DNA from: Pseudomonas sp. AOB-7
GTDB lineage: Bacteria > Pseudomonadota > Gammaproteobacteria > Pseudomonadales > Pseudomonadaceae
Assembly: GCF_003696305.1 (NCBI RefSeq)
Contig: NZ_RFFK01000019.1
Span: forward strand, 20,553 to 52,977
Direction of reading: 5' to 3'
DNA length: 32,425 nucleotides
Under the pieces are notes generated by a model. It was not told the origin of the DNA, searched no databases, and saw only the letters and a program-made list of their open reading frames with translations. Both the position numbers and the translations under genes were made by a program. Positions 7,812 to 15,039 of the stretch are shown here, piece after piece (within the stretch, counting starts at the first letter, position 1; each line of letters starts with the position of its first letter).

Positions 7812-8837
7812 ATGCCTGAACACGATGTACGTCTGCAACAGCTGCACACCTGGCTCGCTCAGCAATTACCCGCCCTGTTCGCCGCTCGCGGCTGGGGCCC
7901 GGTACCGCCTGCGCAGCTGACGCCCGCCAGCAGCGACGCCAGTTTTCGCCGCTATTTCCGCTGGCAGGCGGGCGAGCGCAGCCTGATCCTGATGGACGCG
8001 CCGCCGCCGCAGGAGAACTGCGCGCCCTTCGTGCGCATCGCTGCGCTGTTGGCCGGCGCTGGCGTGCATGTGCCCGAAGTGCTGGCCGCCGATCTGGAGC
8101 AGGGCTTTCTGATCCTGGACGATCTTGGCCACCAGACCTATCTGGAGGTGATCGACGAGCACAACGCCGACACCCTGTTCGACGACGCTGTCGAGGCCTT
8201 GCTGCTGCAGCAGCGCCTGCCGCTGGACGGCGATCTGCCGCATTACGACGAGGCGCTGCTGCGTCGCGAGCTGCAGCTGTTCCCCGAGTGGTACGTGCAG
8301 CGCCATCTGGGCTACGAGTTCGACGCGAAGCAGCAGGCGGCCTGGCAGCGCATCTGCGCCCTGCTGATCGACAGCGCCCTGGTCCAGCCCAAGGTGCTGG
8401 TGCACCGCGACTTCATGCCGCGCAACCTGATGCAGAGCACGCCCAATCCCGGTGTGCTGGATTTTCAGGACGCCGTCTACGGCCCGGTCACCTACGACAT
8501 CACCTGCCTGTTCAAGGACGCCTTCCTCAGCTGGCCCGAGGCGCGCGTGCGGGGCTGGCTGCAGGGCTACTGGGAGCGGGCGCAGGCGGCCGGCATCCCG
8601 GTGCAGCCTTCGCTCGACGAGTTTCTGCGCGCCAGCGACCTCATGGGCGTGCAGCGCCATCTCAAGGTGATCGGCATCTTCGCGCGCATCTGCCACCGCG
8701 ATGGCAAGCCCAAGTACCTCGGCGACGTGCCGCGCTTCTTCGCCTATATCGAGGCGGTGCTGGCCCGCCGGCCGGAGCTGGCCGAGCTGGGCGCGCTGCT
8801 CGCCAGCCTGGCGCAGGCCGAGGTCGCCCGCGCATGA
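7812..8837 (+). CDS. amgK: N-acetylmuramate/N-acetylglucosamine 1-kinase AmgK
   Basis: A 341-residue aminoglycoside-phosphotransferase-fold sugar kinase. AmgK phosphorylates MurNAc at the anomeric carbon, the first step of the Pseudomonas peptidoglycan-recycling bypass that avoids de novo (fosfomycin-sensitive) UDP-MurNAc synthesis. The catalytic loop VHRDFMPRNLM (His198-Arg-Asp200, Asn205) and the metal-binding LDFQD (Asp217) are intact. An N-terminal SDASFRRYFR segment is typical of this subfamily. The assignment is strengthened by murU, whose start overlaps its stop (ATGA). Drug-resistance phosphotransferase activity is unlikely. Confidence 0.93.
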   Translation: MPEHDVRLQQLHTWLAQQLPALFAARGWGPVPPAQLTPASSDASFRRYFRWQAGERSLILMDAPPPQENCAPFVRIAALLAGAGVHVPEVLAADLEQGFLILDDLGHQTYLEVIDEHNADTLFDDAVEALLLQQRLPLDGDLPHYDEALLRRELQLFPEWYVQRHLGYEFDAKQQAAWQRICALLIDSALVQPKVLVHRDFMPRNLMQSTPNPGVLDFQDAVYGPVTYDITCLFKDAFLSWPEARVRGWLQGYWERAQAAGIPVQPSLDEFLRASDLMGVQRHLKVIGIFARICHRDGKPKYLGDVPRFFAYIEAVLARRPELAELGALLASLAQAEVARA

Positions 8838-9505
8838 AGGCCATGATTCTCGCCGCGGGCAAGGGCGAGCGCCTGCGCCCGCTGACCCTGCATACGCCCA
8901 AGCCGCTGGTGCGTGTCGCCGGCGTGCCGTTGATCGAGTACCACCTGCGCGGCCTGGCCGCCGCCGGCTTCACCGAGCTGGTGATCAACCATGCCTGGCT
9001 CGGCCGGCAGATCGAGGAGCATCTCGGTGACGGCGCGCGCTTCGGCCTGCGCATCGCCTATTCCGCCGAGGGCGAGCCGCTGGAAACCGGTGGTGGCATC
9101 TTCCACGCGCTGCCCTTGCTGGGCGATGAGCCCTTCGTGCTGGTCAACGGCGATATCTTCACCGACTACCCCTTCGCCGAGTTGCGCCGTCCGCTGCAGG
9201 GGCTGGCCCACCTGGTGCTGGTGGACAACCCGCCGCACCACGCCCAGGGCGACTTTCGCCTCGCCGACGGTCGGGTGGGCGAGCTCCACGGCGCGGGTAC
9301 GGGGCTGACCTACAGCGGTCTGGCCGTGCTGTCGCCGGCACTGTTCGCCGACTGCCAGCCGGGCGCCTTCAAGCTGGCGCCATTGCTGCGCCGGGCCATG
9401 GCCGCGGGACTGGTCAGCGGCGAGCGCTACGTCGGACGCTGGGTGGATGTCGGCACCCACGAGCGCCTGGCCGAAGTCGAGCGCCTGCTGGCGCTGGGGC
9501 GCTGA
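8834..9505 (+). CDS. murU: N-acetylmuramate alpha-1-phosphate uridylyltransferase MurU
   Basis: A 223-residue nucleotidyltransferase that converts MurNAc-alpha-1-P and UTP to UDP-MurNAc, completing the recycling route begun by AmgK. The sugar-nucleotidyltransferase signature LAAGKGERLRPLT (6-18) with KPL just after it is complete, and VNGDIF supplies the metal-binding aspartate. The length fits MurU rather than the longer RmlA or GlmU enzymes. The ATG at 8834 overlaps the amgK stop, implying coupled translation. Confidence 0.93.
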   Translation: MKAMILAAGKGERLRPLTLHTPKPLVRVAGVPLIEYHLRGLAAAGFTELVINHAWLGRQIEEHLGDGARFGLRIAYSAEGEPLETGGGIFHALPLLGDEPFVLVNGDIFTDYPFAELRRPLQGLAHLVLVDNPPHHAQGDFRLADGRVGELHGAGTGLTYSGLAVLSPALFADCQPGAFKLAPLLRRAMAAGLVSGERYVGRWVDVGTHERLAEVERLLALGR

Positions 9506-9506
9506 G

Positions 9507-10268
9507 GTGCTCTGGCCGGTGACCCTGCTCGGCGCCGTGGCTGGTCTGGCGGTGGCCAGCATTCCCGGCGCCCTGCTTGGCGGCCTGCTCGGCCAGGTGC
9601 TGGATCGCCGCCTGCGTCTGCACGACTGGGCCAACCTGCGCGAACGCCTCGGCGGGCGCCCGGCGCCGGCCGACGAGGAGCTGCTGTTTCTGATGCTCGG
9701 GCGCCTGGCCAAGAGCGACGGCCGCGTGCTGCCGAGCCATATCCAGCAGGCACGCTCGGAGATGCAGCGCCTGGGTCTGGACGAGTTCGCCCAGCGCCGC
9801 GCCATCGAGGCCTTCTCCCGCGGCAAGACCGCTCGCGACAACCTGCGCGCCCCGCTGCAGCGCCAGGCCGAGCGCGGCGAGGCCCTGTTGCGCGCCTGCT
9901 GGCGCATGGCCTGGGTCGACGGTCGGGTCGGCGCGGCGGAGCACGAACTGATGCTGCTGTGGGGCAAATGGCTGGGCTGGAACGGTGCTCGCCTGGAGGC
10001 CCTGGGCGAGGAGTACGCGCCGCGCCGCAGTCAGTCGCCGGTGGCCACCGGCGGCAGCTACAAGGAGGCGCTGCGGCTGCTGGGGGTGGCGGCGGACACC
10101 GAGCCCGAGCAGGTCAAGCGCGCCTATCGCCGCCTGCTCAGTCGACACCATCCGGACAAGCTGGCTGGTGCCGGGGCGTCGCCTGCGCGCCTGCGCGAAG
10201 CCACCGAAACCACCCGCCAGCTGCACCAGGCCTATGCGCTGATTCGCGAGCGGCGTGGCTGGCGTTAG
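9507..10268 (+). CDS. djlA: DjlA-type membrane-anchored J-domain co-chaperone
   Basis: A 253-residue protein. Residues 3-30 form a glycine/alanine-rich membrane segment (LLGAVAGLAVASIPGALLGG) and 55-165 a TerB-like helical domain. The C terminus (about 185-250) is a J domain with the DnaK-stimulating HPD at 215-217 (RHHPDK). DjlA proteins sit in the inner membrane with the J domain in the cytoplasm and modulate DnaK. The start is GTG at 9507, one base after the murU stop, giving MLWPVTLLG. The ATG upstream lies inside murU. Its stop codon overlaps that of the convergent DUF3530 gene. Confidence 0.9.
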   Translation: MLWPVTLLGAVAGLAVASIPGALLGGLLGQVLDRRLRLHDWANLRERLGGRPAPADEELLFLMLGRLAKSDGRVLPSHIQQARSEMQRLGLDEFAQRRAIEAFSRGKTARDNLRAPLQRQAERGEALLRACWRMAWVDGRVGAAEHELMLLWGKWLGWNGARLEALGEEYAPRRSQSPVATGGSYKEALRLLGVAADTEPEQVKRAYRRLLSRHHPDKLAGAGASPARLREATETTRQLHQAYALIRERRGWR

Positions 10269-11257
10269 CCGCCGCTCATCGCGCTCGGCGCCGCGGCGCG
10301 GATATTCAGGCTCAGCCAGCCGCGCAGGCGGCGATACAGTTGTTCCTGCTCGATGCCTCGATTGCCCGGCAGGGCCTTCATCGCCACCTGCACGTAGGTC
10401 GGGTGCTTGACCCTCTTGCTGGCCTGCAGGCGCCTGAGCGCGGCCTGGCGGTCGCCGGCCTGGTCCTTGTAATAGAAGTCGCCGGTGGCCAGTTCGAGTT
10501 GCGGCACCAGCTCGTCCAGCGGCGGGGAAAAGCCGGCCGGTACGGCGGCGGCCACCAGCAGCAGGTTGTGGATATCTTCCGGCTGGCGTTCGGCCAGGTA
10601 CTGGGCGGCCCAGTAGGCGCCGCTGCCGTGGCCGAGCAGGACGATGCGGCTGGCCTGCTGCTGGCGGGCGAAGGCGATGCCGGCGTCGATGCGCGCCATC
10701 AGCCGCTGCGCATGGGCGCTGCGGCGGGCGGCGTCGTTCGCCGTCGGATCGGGCGCGGCGCTTGGCGCCGCCTCGGCTTCGCCCGGGGCCTCGTCGTCGG
10801 CCGCAGCTTCTGTGGCTGCGCTGGTCGGCGGCTCAGGCAGGCGCAGCGGCGGCGCGTCGTGGTCCGGATCGGGCAGGGTCAGGCTCAGGCTGTGCCAGCC
10901 GCCATCGGGTAGCTTGCGCCGCAACGGGCCGACGGCGGTGGCGCCGTCGGCGTTTTCCGCATCGCCGGGCAAGAGGATCACCGCGCCACTGGGTTCGCCG
11001 ACATTGGCCGGCAGCCAGAGGGCGAGGAAGCGCTCGTCGCCGGCCTGCAGCCACTGCTGTTCGCGCTGCTCCAGACGCTGTTCCAGCGCCTGTGCCTCGC
11101 TGACGCTGCGCTCGGGCAGGGCCGGGCGCTCGGGCGCGGCGTCCTCGCTAGGCGTCTCGGCTGCCGCGGCGCTGCCGGGTGGGCTGTCCTGCTGTTCGGC
11201 CAGGACGGGCAGCGCCAGCAGCAGGGCCAGGGCGAGCGGGGAAAAACGTGCGGGCAT
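10265..11257 (-). CDS. DUF3530 family protein (predicted exported alpha/beta-hydrolase-like)
   Basis: A 330-residue protein with a signal peptide (ALALLLALPVLA, cleavage near residue 20) and an Ala/Glu/Pro-rich linker. The DUF3530 region has an alpha/beta-hydrolase look: VILLPG near 94-98 and the nucleophile-elbow-like GHGSG at 209-213 (LLGHGSGAYWA). An acidic, low-complexity Ala/Asp/Glu stretch at about 143-175 splits the domain. No substrate is known to me. The start at 11257 has GAGGAG seven bases upstream and gives a proper signal peptide. It is convergent with djlA, the two stop codons sharing bases 10266-10267. Confidence 0.82.
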   Translation of the reverse strand: MPARFSPLALALLLALPVLAEQQDSPPGSAAAAETPSEDAAPERPALPERSVSEAQALEQRLEQREQQWLQAGDERFLALWLPANVGEPSGAVILLPGDAENADGATAVGPLRRKLPDGGWHSLSLTLPDPDHDAPPLRLPEPPTSAATEAAADDEAPGEAEAAPSAAPDPTANDAARRSAHAQRLMARIDAGIAFARQQQASRIVLLGHGSGAYWAAQYLAERQPEDIHNLLLVAAAVPAGFSPPLDELVPQLELATGDFYYKDQAGDRQAALRRLQASKRVKHPTYVQVAMKALPGNRGIEQEQLYRRLRGWLSLNIRAAAPSAMSGG

Positions 11258-11330
11258 GACGGGCTCCTCGGGCAATCTGCCCTGCAGCCTAGCCGGTTCC
11301 GCTGGCGCTTGTCAGCGACCGCGGGCGGCG

Positions 11331-11358
11331 CCCGACCTTGGGTCGGGGCTGCTACAAT
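11331..11358 (+). promoter_or_regulatory. Extended -10 promoter with dyad upstream of rpe
   Basis: TGCTACAAT at 11350-11358 is an extended -10 element 35 bases before the rpe start codon; no good -35 hexamer is visible. A perfect 7-bp inverted repeat CCCGACC-TTG-GGTCGGG (11331-11347) covers the spacer just upstream, where a regulator could bind. Confidence 0.5.
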
Positions 11359-11393
11359 GCGCACCTTTTCGTGAATGCCTCCCGAGGTGCGCC

Positions 11394-12068
11394 ATGCAAC
11401 CCTTCGCCATCGCCCCGTCGATCCTCTCCGCCGACTTCGCCCGTCTGGGCGAGGAAGTCGACAACGTGCTCGCCGCCGGGGCGGACATCGTTCACTTCGA
11501 CGTGATGGACAACCACTACGTGCCCAACCTGACCATCGGCCCGATGGTCTGCGCGGCGCTGCGCAAGTACGGCATCACCGCGCCGATCGACGCGCACCTG
11601 ATGGTCAAGCCGGTGGATCGCATCATCGGCGACTTCATCGAGGCCGGCGCCTCCTACATCACCTTCCACCCGGAAGCGTCCGAGCATATCGACCGCTCGC
11701 TGCAGCTGATCAAGGCCGGCGGCGCCAAGGCCGGCCTGGTGTTCAACCCGGCCACCCCGCTGGACGTGCTCAAGTACGTGATGGACAAGGTCGACATGAT
11801 CCTCTTGATGAGCGTCAACCCCGGCTTCGGCGGGCAGAAGTTCATCCCCGCCACCCTGGATAAACTCAAAGAGGCGCGCGCGCTGATCGATGCCAGCGGC
11901 CGCGAGATCCGCCTGGAGATCGACGGCGGGGTCAACGTGCAGAACATCCGCGAGATCGCTGCGGCGGGCGCCGACACCTTCGTCGCCGGCTCGGCGATCT
12001 TCAACCAGCCGGACTACAAGGCCGTGATCGACGCCATGCGCGCCGAACTGGCCCAGGTGCGCGGATGA
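11394..12068 (+). CDS. rpe: Ribulose-phosphate 3-epimerase
   Basis: A 224-residue TIM-barrel enzyme that interconverts ribulose 5-phosphate and xylulose 5-phosphate in the pentose phosphate pathway. Family elements in order: APSILSADF, the metal-binding HFDVMDNHYVPN (His34, Asp36), DAHLMV, the phosphate-binding MSVNPGFGGQKF, and EIDGGV near the C terminus. The ATG at 11394 follows GAGG six bases upstream and gives the standard MQPFAIAPSIL start. Its stop overlaps gph (ATGA). Confidence 0.97.
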   Translation: MQPFAIAPSILSADFARLGEEVDNVLAAGADIVHFDVMDNHYVPNLTIGPMVCAALRKYGITAPIDAHLMVKPVDRIIGDFIEAGASYITFHPEASEHIDRSLQLIKAGGAKAGLVFNPATPLDVLKYVMDKVDMILLMSVNPGFGGQKFIPATLDKLKEARALIDASGREIRLEIDGGVNVQNIREIAAAGADTFVAGSAIFNQPDYKAVIDAMRAELAQVRG

Positions 12069-12745
12069 AACCGCTGCGCGCGCTGTGCCGCGGCGAGCTG
12101 CCGCGTCTGGTGATGTTCGACCTGGACGGCACCCTGGTGGATTCGGTACCGGACCTGGCCGCGGCGGTCGACCGCATGCTGGTCGAACTGGGCCGCGAGC
12201 CGGTCGGCGTCGACCGCGTGCGCGACTGGGTCGGCAACGGCGCGCGGGTGCTGGTGCGCCGTGCCCTGGCCGGCGGCCTGGAGCATGCGGCGGTGAGCGA
12301 GGCCGAAGCGGACGTCGCGCTGGTGCGCTTTCTCGATATCTACGCCGACTGCCACCAGCTGACCGCGCTCTATCCGGGCGTGCACGAGCTGCTCGAGGCG
12401 CTGAGCACGGCGGCGGTGGAGCTGGCGGTGGTGACCAACAAGCCGGAGCGCTTCGTTGCGCCGCTGCTGGAGCAGGTCGGCCTGGGCGGCTACTTTCGCT
12501 GGATAGTCGGCGGCGACACCCTGCCGCAGCAGAAGCCGGACCCGGCCGCGCTGCTGCAGGTGATGCGTCTGGCCGGCGTCAACGCGGCACAGGCGCTGTT
12601 CGTCGGCGACTCGCGCAACGACGTGCTGGCGGCGCGCGCCGCCGGCGTGCCCTGCGTGGCGGTGAGCTACGGTTACAACCACGGTCGGCCGATTGCCGAG
12701 GAACAGCCGAGTCTGGTGGTCGATAGCCTGGCTGCGCTGCTCTGA
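12065..12745 (+). CDS. gph: Phosphoglycolate phosphatase
   Basis: A 226-residue HAD-superfamily hydrolase that dephosphorylates 2-phosphoglycolate, a by-product of oxidised DNA 3'-end repair. HAD motif I FDLDGTLVDS has nucleophile Asp19 and Asp21. Motif II is VTNKP, and the motif III/IV region holds QKPDPAALL and FVGDSRNDVLAA. Phosphoglycolate specificity rests on the rpe-gph-trpE arrangement. Some Pseudomonas keep a second gph-like gene (mupP) that acts on MurNAc-6-P, but its usual location is elsewhere. ATG at 12065 overlaps the rpe stop. Confidence 0.92.
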   Translation: MKPLRALCRGELPRLVMFDLDGTLVDSVPDLAAAVDRMLVELGREPVGVDRVRDWVGNGARVLVRRALAGGLEHAAVSEAEADVALVRFLDIYADCHQLTALYPGVHELLEALSTAAVELAVVTNKPERFVAPLLEQVGLGGYFRWIVGGDTLPQQKPDPAALLQVMRLAGVNAAQALFVGDSRNDVLAARAAGVPCVAVSYGYNHGRPIAEEQPSLVVDSLAALL

Positions 12746-12748
12746 CGG

Positions 12749-12777
12749 TTGCTTAGGCCGAGCGGCTGCGCTACCGT
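12749..12777 (+). promoter_or_regulatory. Candidate trpE promoter
   Basis: TTGCTT (12749-12754) and TACCGT (12772-12777) are spaced 17 bases apart, just after the gph stop. The match is only moderate. It would start a transcript of about 170 leader bases that includes the Trp-codon peptide below. An inverted repeat AGCGGC / GCCGCT (12761-12784) overlaps it and could instead be a weak gph terminator. Confidence 0.3.
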
Positions 12778-12816
12778 GGCCGCTCTCCTTATTCCCCCGC
12801 CTGTCGAGATCGCACC

Positions 12817-12885
12817 GTGGTGGTCAGCTGCAAACTCTGGATGAAAGTGATCAAGGCCCTGGCCCGTTGGCGCTGGCGCGCCTGA
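12817..12885 (+). CDS. Probable trp leader peptide
   Basis: A short open frame of 22 codons beginning GTG GTG GTC and ending in Arg-Trp-Arg-Trp-Arg-Ala before TGA at 12883. Three Trp codons in 22, two of them near the stop (12868 and 12874), are far above chance and match the logic of attenuation leaders. The start is uncertain: GTG 12817 has a weak GAGA upstream; GTG 12820 and ATG 12841 are in the same frame. It ends 66 bases before trpE. Confidence 0.6.
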   Translation: MVVSCKLWMKVIKALARWRWRA

Positions 12886-12930
12886 TTTCGTCCGGTCGCC
12901 GCGCGCGACCCGTTTGTACCCGACCGTTTT
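12869..12930 (+). promoter_or_regulatory. Candidate trpE transcription attenuator
   Basis: Mutually exclusive pairings surround the leader-peptide stop. 1:2 is GGCGC (12869-12873) with GCGCC (12878-12882), covering the two distal Trp codons. 2:3 is GCGCGC (12876-12881) with GCGCGC (12901-12906). The terminator is either GGTCGC (12894-12899) with GCGACC (12905-12910) followed by TTT, or CGGTCG (12893-12898) with CGACCG (12921-12926) followed by TTTT. Ribosome stalling at the Trp codons would free segment 2 to form 2:3. Attenuation of trpE is reported in P. putida. Confidence 0.55.
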
Positions 12931-12951
12931 CCCCGAGCCATGAGGCTGATC

Positions 12952-14430
12952 ATGACCCATGAAGAATTCCTGCGTTTAGCCGCCGAAGGCTACAACCGCA
13001 TCCCCCTGGCCTGCGAAACCCTGGTGGATTTCGACACGCCGCTGTCCATCTACCTGAAACTGGCCGATGCGCCCAACTCCTACCTGCTGGAATCCGTGCA
13101 GGGCGGCGAGAAGTGGGGGCGTTACTCGATCATCGGCCTGCCGGCGCGCACCGTATTGCGCGTGCACGGCCACGACATCCTGGTCAGCACCGACGGCGTC
13201 GAGGTCGAGCGCCAGCAGAGCGTCGATCCGCTGGCCTTCGTCGAGCAGTTCAAGGCGCGCTACAAGGTGCCGACCATTGCCGGTCTGCCGCGTTTCAACG
13301 GCGGCCTGGTCGGCTACTTCGGCTACGACAGCGTGCGCTACGTCGAGCAGAAGCTGGCCAGCTGCCCCAACCCCGATCCGCTGGGTACGCCGGATATCCT
13401 GCTGATGGTCTCCGATGCCGTGGTGGTGTTCGACAACCTGGCCGGCAAGATGCACGCCATCGTTCTTGCCGATCCGGCCGAGCCGGATGCTTTCGAACAG
13501 GGCCAGGCGCGCCTGGGCGAGATCCTGCGCCAACTGCGCCAGCCGATCACTCCGCGTCTGGGCGTCGATCTCGGCGCGCCGCCCGGCGCCGAGCCGGCAT
13601 TTCGTTCCAGTTACAGCCGTGGCGACTACGAGGCGGCGGTCAGCGCGATCAAGGAATACATCCTCGCCGGCGACTGCATGCAGGTGGTGATCTCCCAGCG
13701 CATGTCGATCCCGTTCAAGGCCGCGCCCATCGACCTGTACCGCGCGCTGCGCTGCATCAACCCGACGCCCTACATGTACTTCTTCAACTTCGGCGACTTC
13801 CACGTGGTCGGCTCCTCGCCTGAGGTGCTGGTGCGGGTCGAGGACGGCCTGGTCACCGTGCGCCCGATCGCCGGCACCCGCCCGCGCGGCGCCAATGAAG
13901 AAGCCGACCTGGCGCTGGAAGAGGACCTGCTGTCCGACGCCAAGGAGATCGCCGAGCACCTGATGCTGATCGACCTGGGCCGCAACGACACCGGCCGCGT
14001 GTCGCAGATCGGCTCGGTCAAGCTCACCGAGAAGATGGTCATCGAGCGCTATTCCAACGTCATGCACATCGTCTCCAACGTCACCGGCCAGCTGAAACCC
14101 GAACTGTCGGCGATGGATGCGCTGCGCGCCATCCTGCCGGCCGGCACCCTGTCCGGGGCGCCGAAGATCCGCGCCATGCAGATCATCGACGAGCTCGAGC
14201 CGGTCAAGCGCGGCGTCTACGGCGGCGCGGTCGGCTACTACGCGTGGAACGGCAATATGGACACCGCCATCGCCATTCGCACCGCGGTGATCAAGGACGG
14301 CGAGCTGCACGTGCAGGCCGGTGCCGGCATCGTCGCCGACTCGGTGCCCGCCCTGGAGTGGGAAGAAACCCTGAACAAGCGCCGCGCCATGTTCCGCGCC
14401 GTCGCCCTTGCCGAACAGACCGCCGAATAA
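12952..14430 (+). CDS. trpE: Anthranilate synthase component I
   Basis: A 492-residue aminase subunit that, with TrpG-supplied ammonia, turns chorismate into anthranilate. The N-terminal domain carries the tryptophan feedback-binding LLES at 45-48. The C-terminal chorismate-binding domain contains the conserved IAGTRPRG, EHLMLIDLGRND, LPAGTLSGAPK and GGAVGYYAWNG segments. The ATG at 12952 is preferred because GAGG stands six bases upstream and it gives the Pseudomonas-like MTHEEFLRLAAEGYNRIP. An in-frame ATG at 12940 would add four residues. It is followed after only 12 bases by trpG. Likely controlled by the attenuator upstream. Confidence 0.97.
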   Translation: MTHEEFLRLAAEGYNRIPLACETLVDFDTPLSIYLKLADAPNSYLLESVQGGEKWGRYSIIGLPARTVLRVHGHDILVSTDGVEVERQQSVDPLAFVEQFKARYKVPTIAGLPRFNGGLVGYFGYDSVRYVEQKLASCPNPDPLGTPDILLMVSDAVVVFDNLAGKMHAIVLADPAEPDAFEQGQARLGEILRQLRQPITPRLGVDLGAPPGAEPAFRSSYSRGDYEAAVSAIKEYILAGDCMQVVISQRMSIPFKAAPIDLYRALRCINPTPYMYFFNFGDFHVVGSSPEVLVRVEDGLVTVRPIAGTRPRGANEEADLALEEDLLSDAKEIAEHLMLIDLGRNDTGRVSQIGSVKLTEKMVIERYSNVMHIVSNVTGQLKPELSAMDALRAILPAGTLSGAPKIRAMQIIDELEPVKRGVYGGAVGYYAWNGNMDTAIAIRTAVIKDGELHVQAGAGIVADSVPALEWEETLNKRRAMFRAVALAEQTAE

Positions 14431-14442
14431 GGGGAGCGTGAC

Positions 14443-15039
14443 ATGCTGCTGATGATCGATAACTACGACTCCTTCACCTACAACGTGGTGCAGTACCTCG
14501 GCGAGCTGGGTGCCGAGGTGCATGTGATCCGCAACGACGAGCTGACCATCGCCGAGATCGAGGCGTTGCAGCCCGAGCGCATCGTGGTCTCGCCCGGCCC
14601 CTGTACGCCGACCGAGGCGGGGGTGTCCATCGAGGCCATCCTGCATTTCGCCGGCAAGCTGCCGATCCTCGGCGTCTGCCTCGGCCACCAGAGCATCGGC
14701 CAGGCCTACGGCGGCGACGTGGTGCGCGCGCGCCAGGTGATGCACGGCAAGACCAGCCCGGTGTTCCACCAGGACAAGGGCGTGTTCGCCGGCCTCAACA
14801 AGCCGCTCACCGTGACCCGCTATCATTCCTTGGTGGTCAAGCGCGAAACCCTGCCGGACTGCCTGGAAATCACCGCCTGGACCCAGCATGACGACGGCTC
14901 GGTCGACGAAATCATGGGCCTGCGCCACAAGACCCTGAACATCGAGGGCGTGCAGTTCCACCCCGAGTCCATCCTCACCGAGCAGGGCCACGAACTGTTC
15001 GCCAACTTCCTCAAGCAGACCGGAGGCGTGCGCGCATGA
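14443..15039 (+). CDS. trpG: Anthranilate synthase component II (glutamine amidotransferase)
   Basis: A 198-residue class I glutamine amidotransferase that delivers ammonia to TrpE. The triad is visible: nucleophile Cys79 in GVCLGHQ, and His173 and Glu175 in QFHPES. The oxyanion-strand motif SPGPCTP is at 50-56. In many bacteria the same subunit also serves PabB; with trpE immediately upstream and trpD downstream, tryptophan synthesis is the main role. GGGGAG seven bases before the ATG is a strong ribosome site. Its stop overlaps trpD as ATGA. Confidence 0.97.
   Translation: MLLMIDNYDSFTYNVVQYLGELGAEVHVIRNDELTIAEIEALQPERIVVSPGPCTPTEAGVSIEAILHFAGKLPILGVCLGHQSIGQAYGGDVVRARQVMHGKTSPVFHQDKGVFAGLNKPLTVTRYHSLVVKRETLPDCLEITAWTQHDDGSVDEIMGLRHKTLNIEGVQFHPESILTEQGHELFANFLKQTGGVRA

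Noticed and set aside
7812..8837. Aminoglycoside-resistance kinase
   Set aside because: The fold is shared, but adjacency and stop/start overlap with murU and the AmgK-like N terminus point to a wall-sugar kinase.
14431..14442. Remnant of a pyocin or prophage at the trpE-trpG junction
   Set aside because: Only a ribosome site fits in 12 bases; no attachment site, tail gene fragment or repeat is visible.
12976..14991. A 671-codon open frame on the minus strand across trpE and trpG
   Set aside because: Same shadow composition, rich in His/Asp/Gly/Val. It spans two well-conserved genes and has no recognisable domain.
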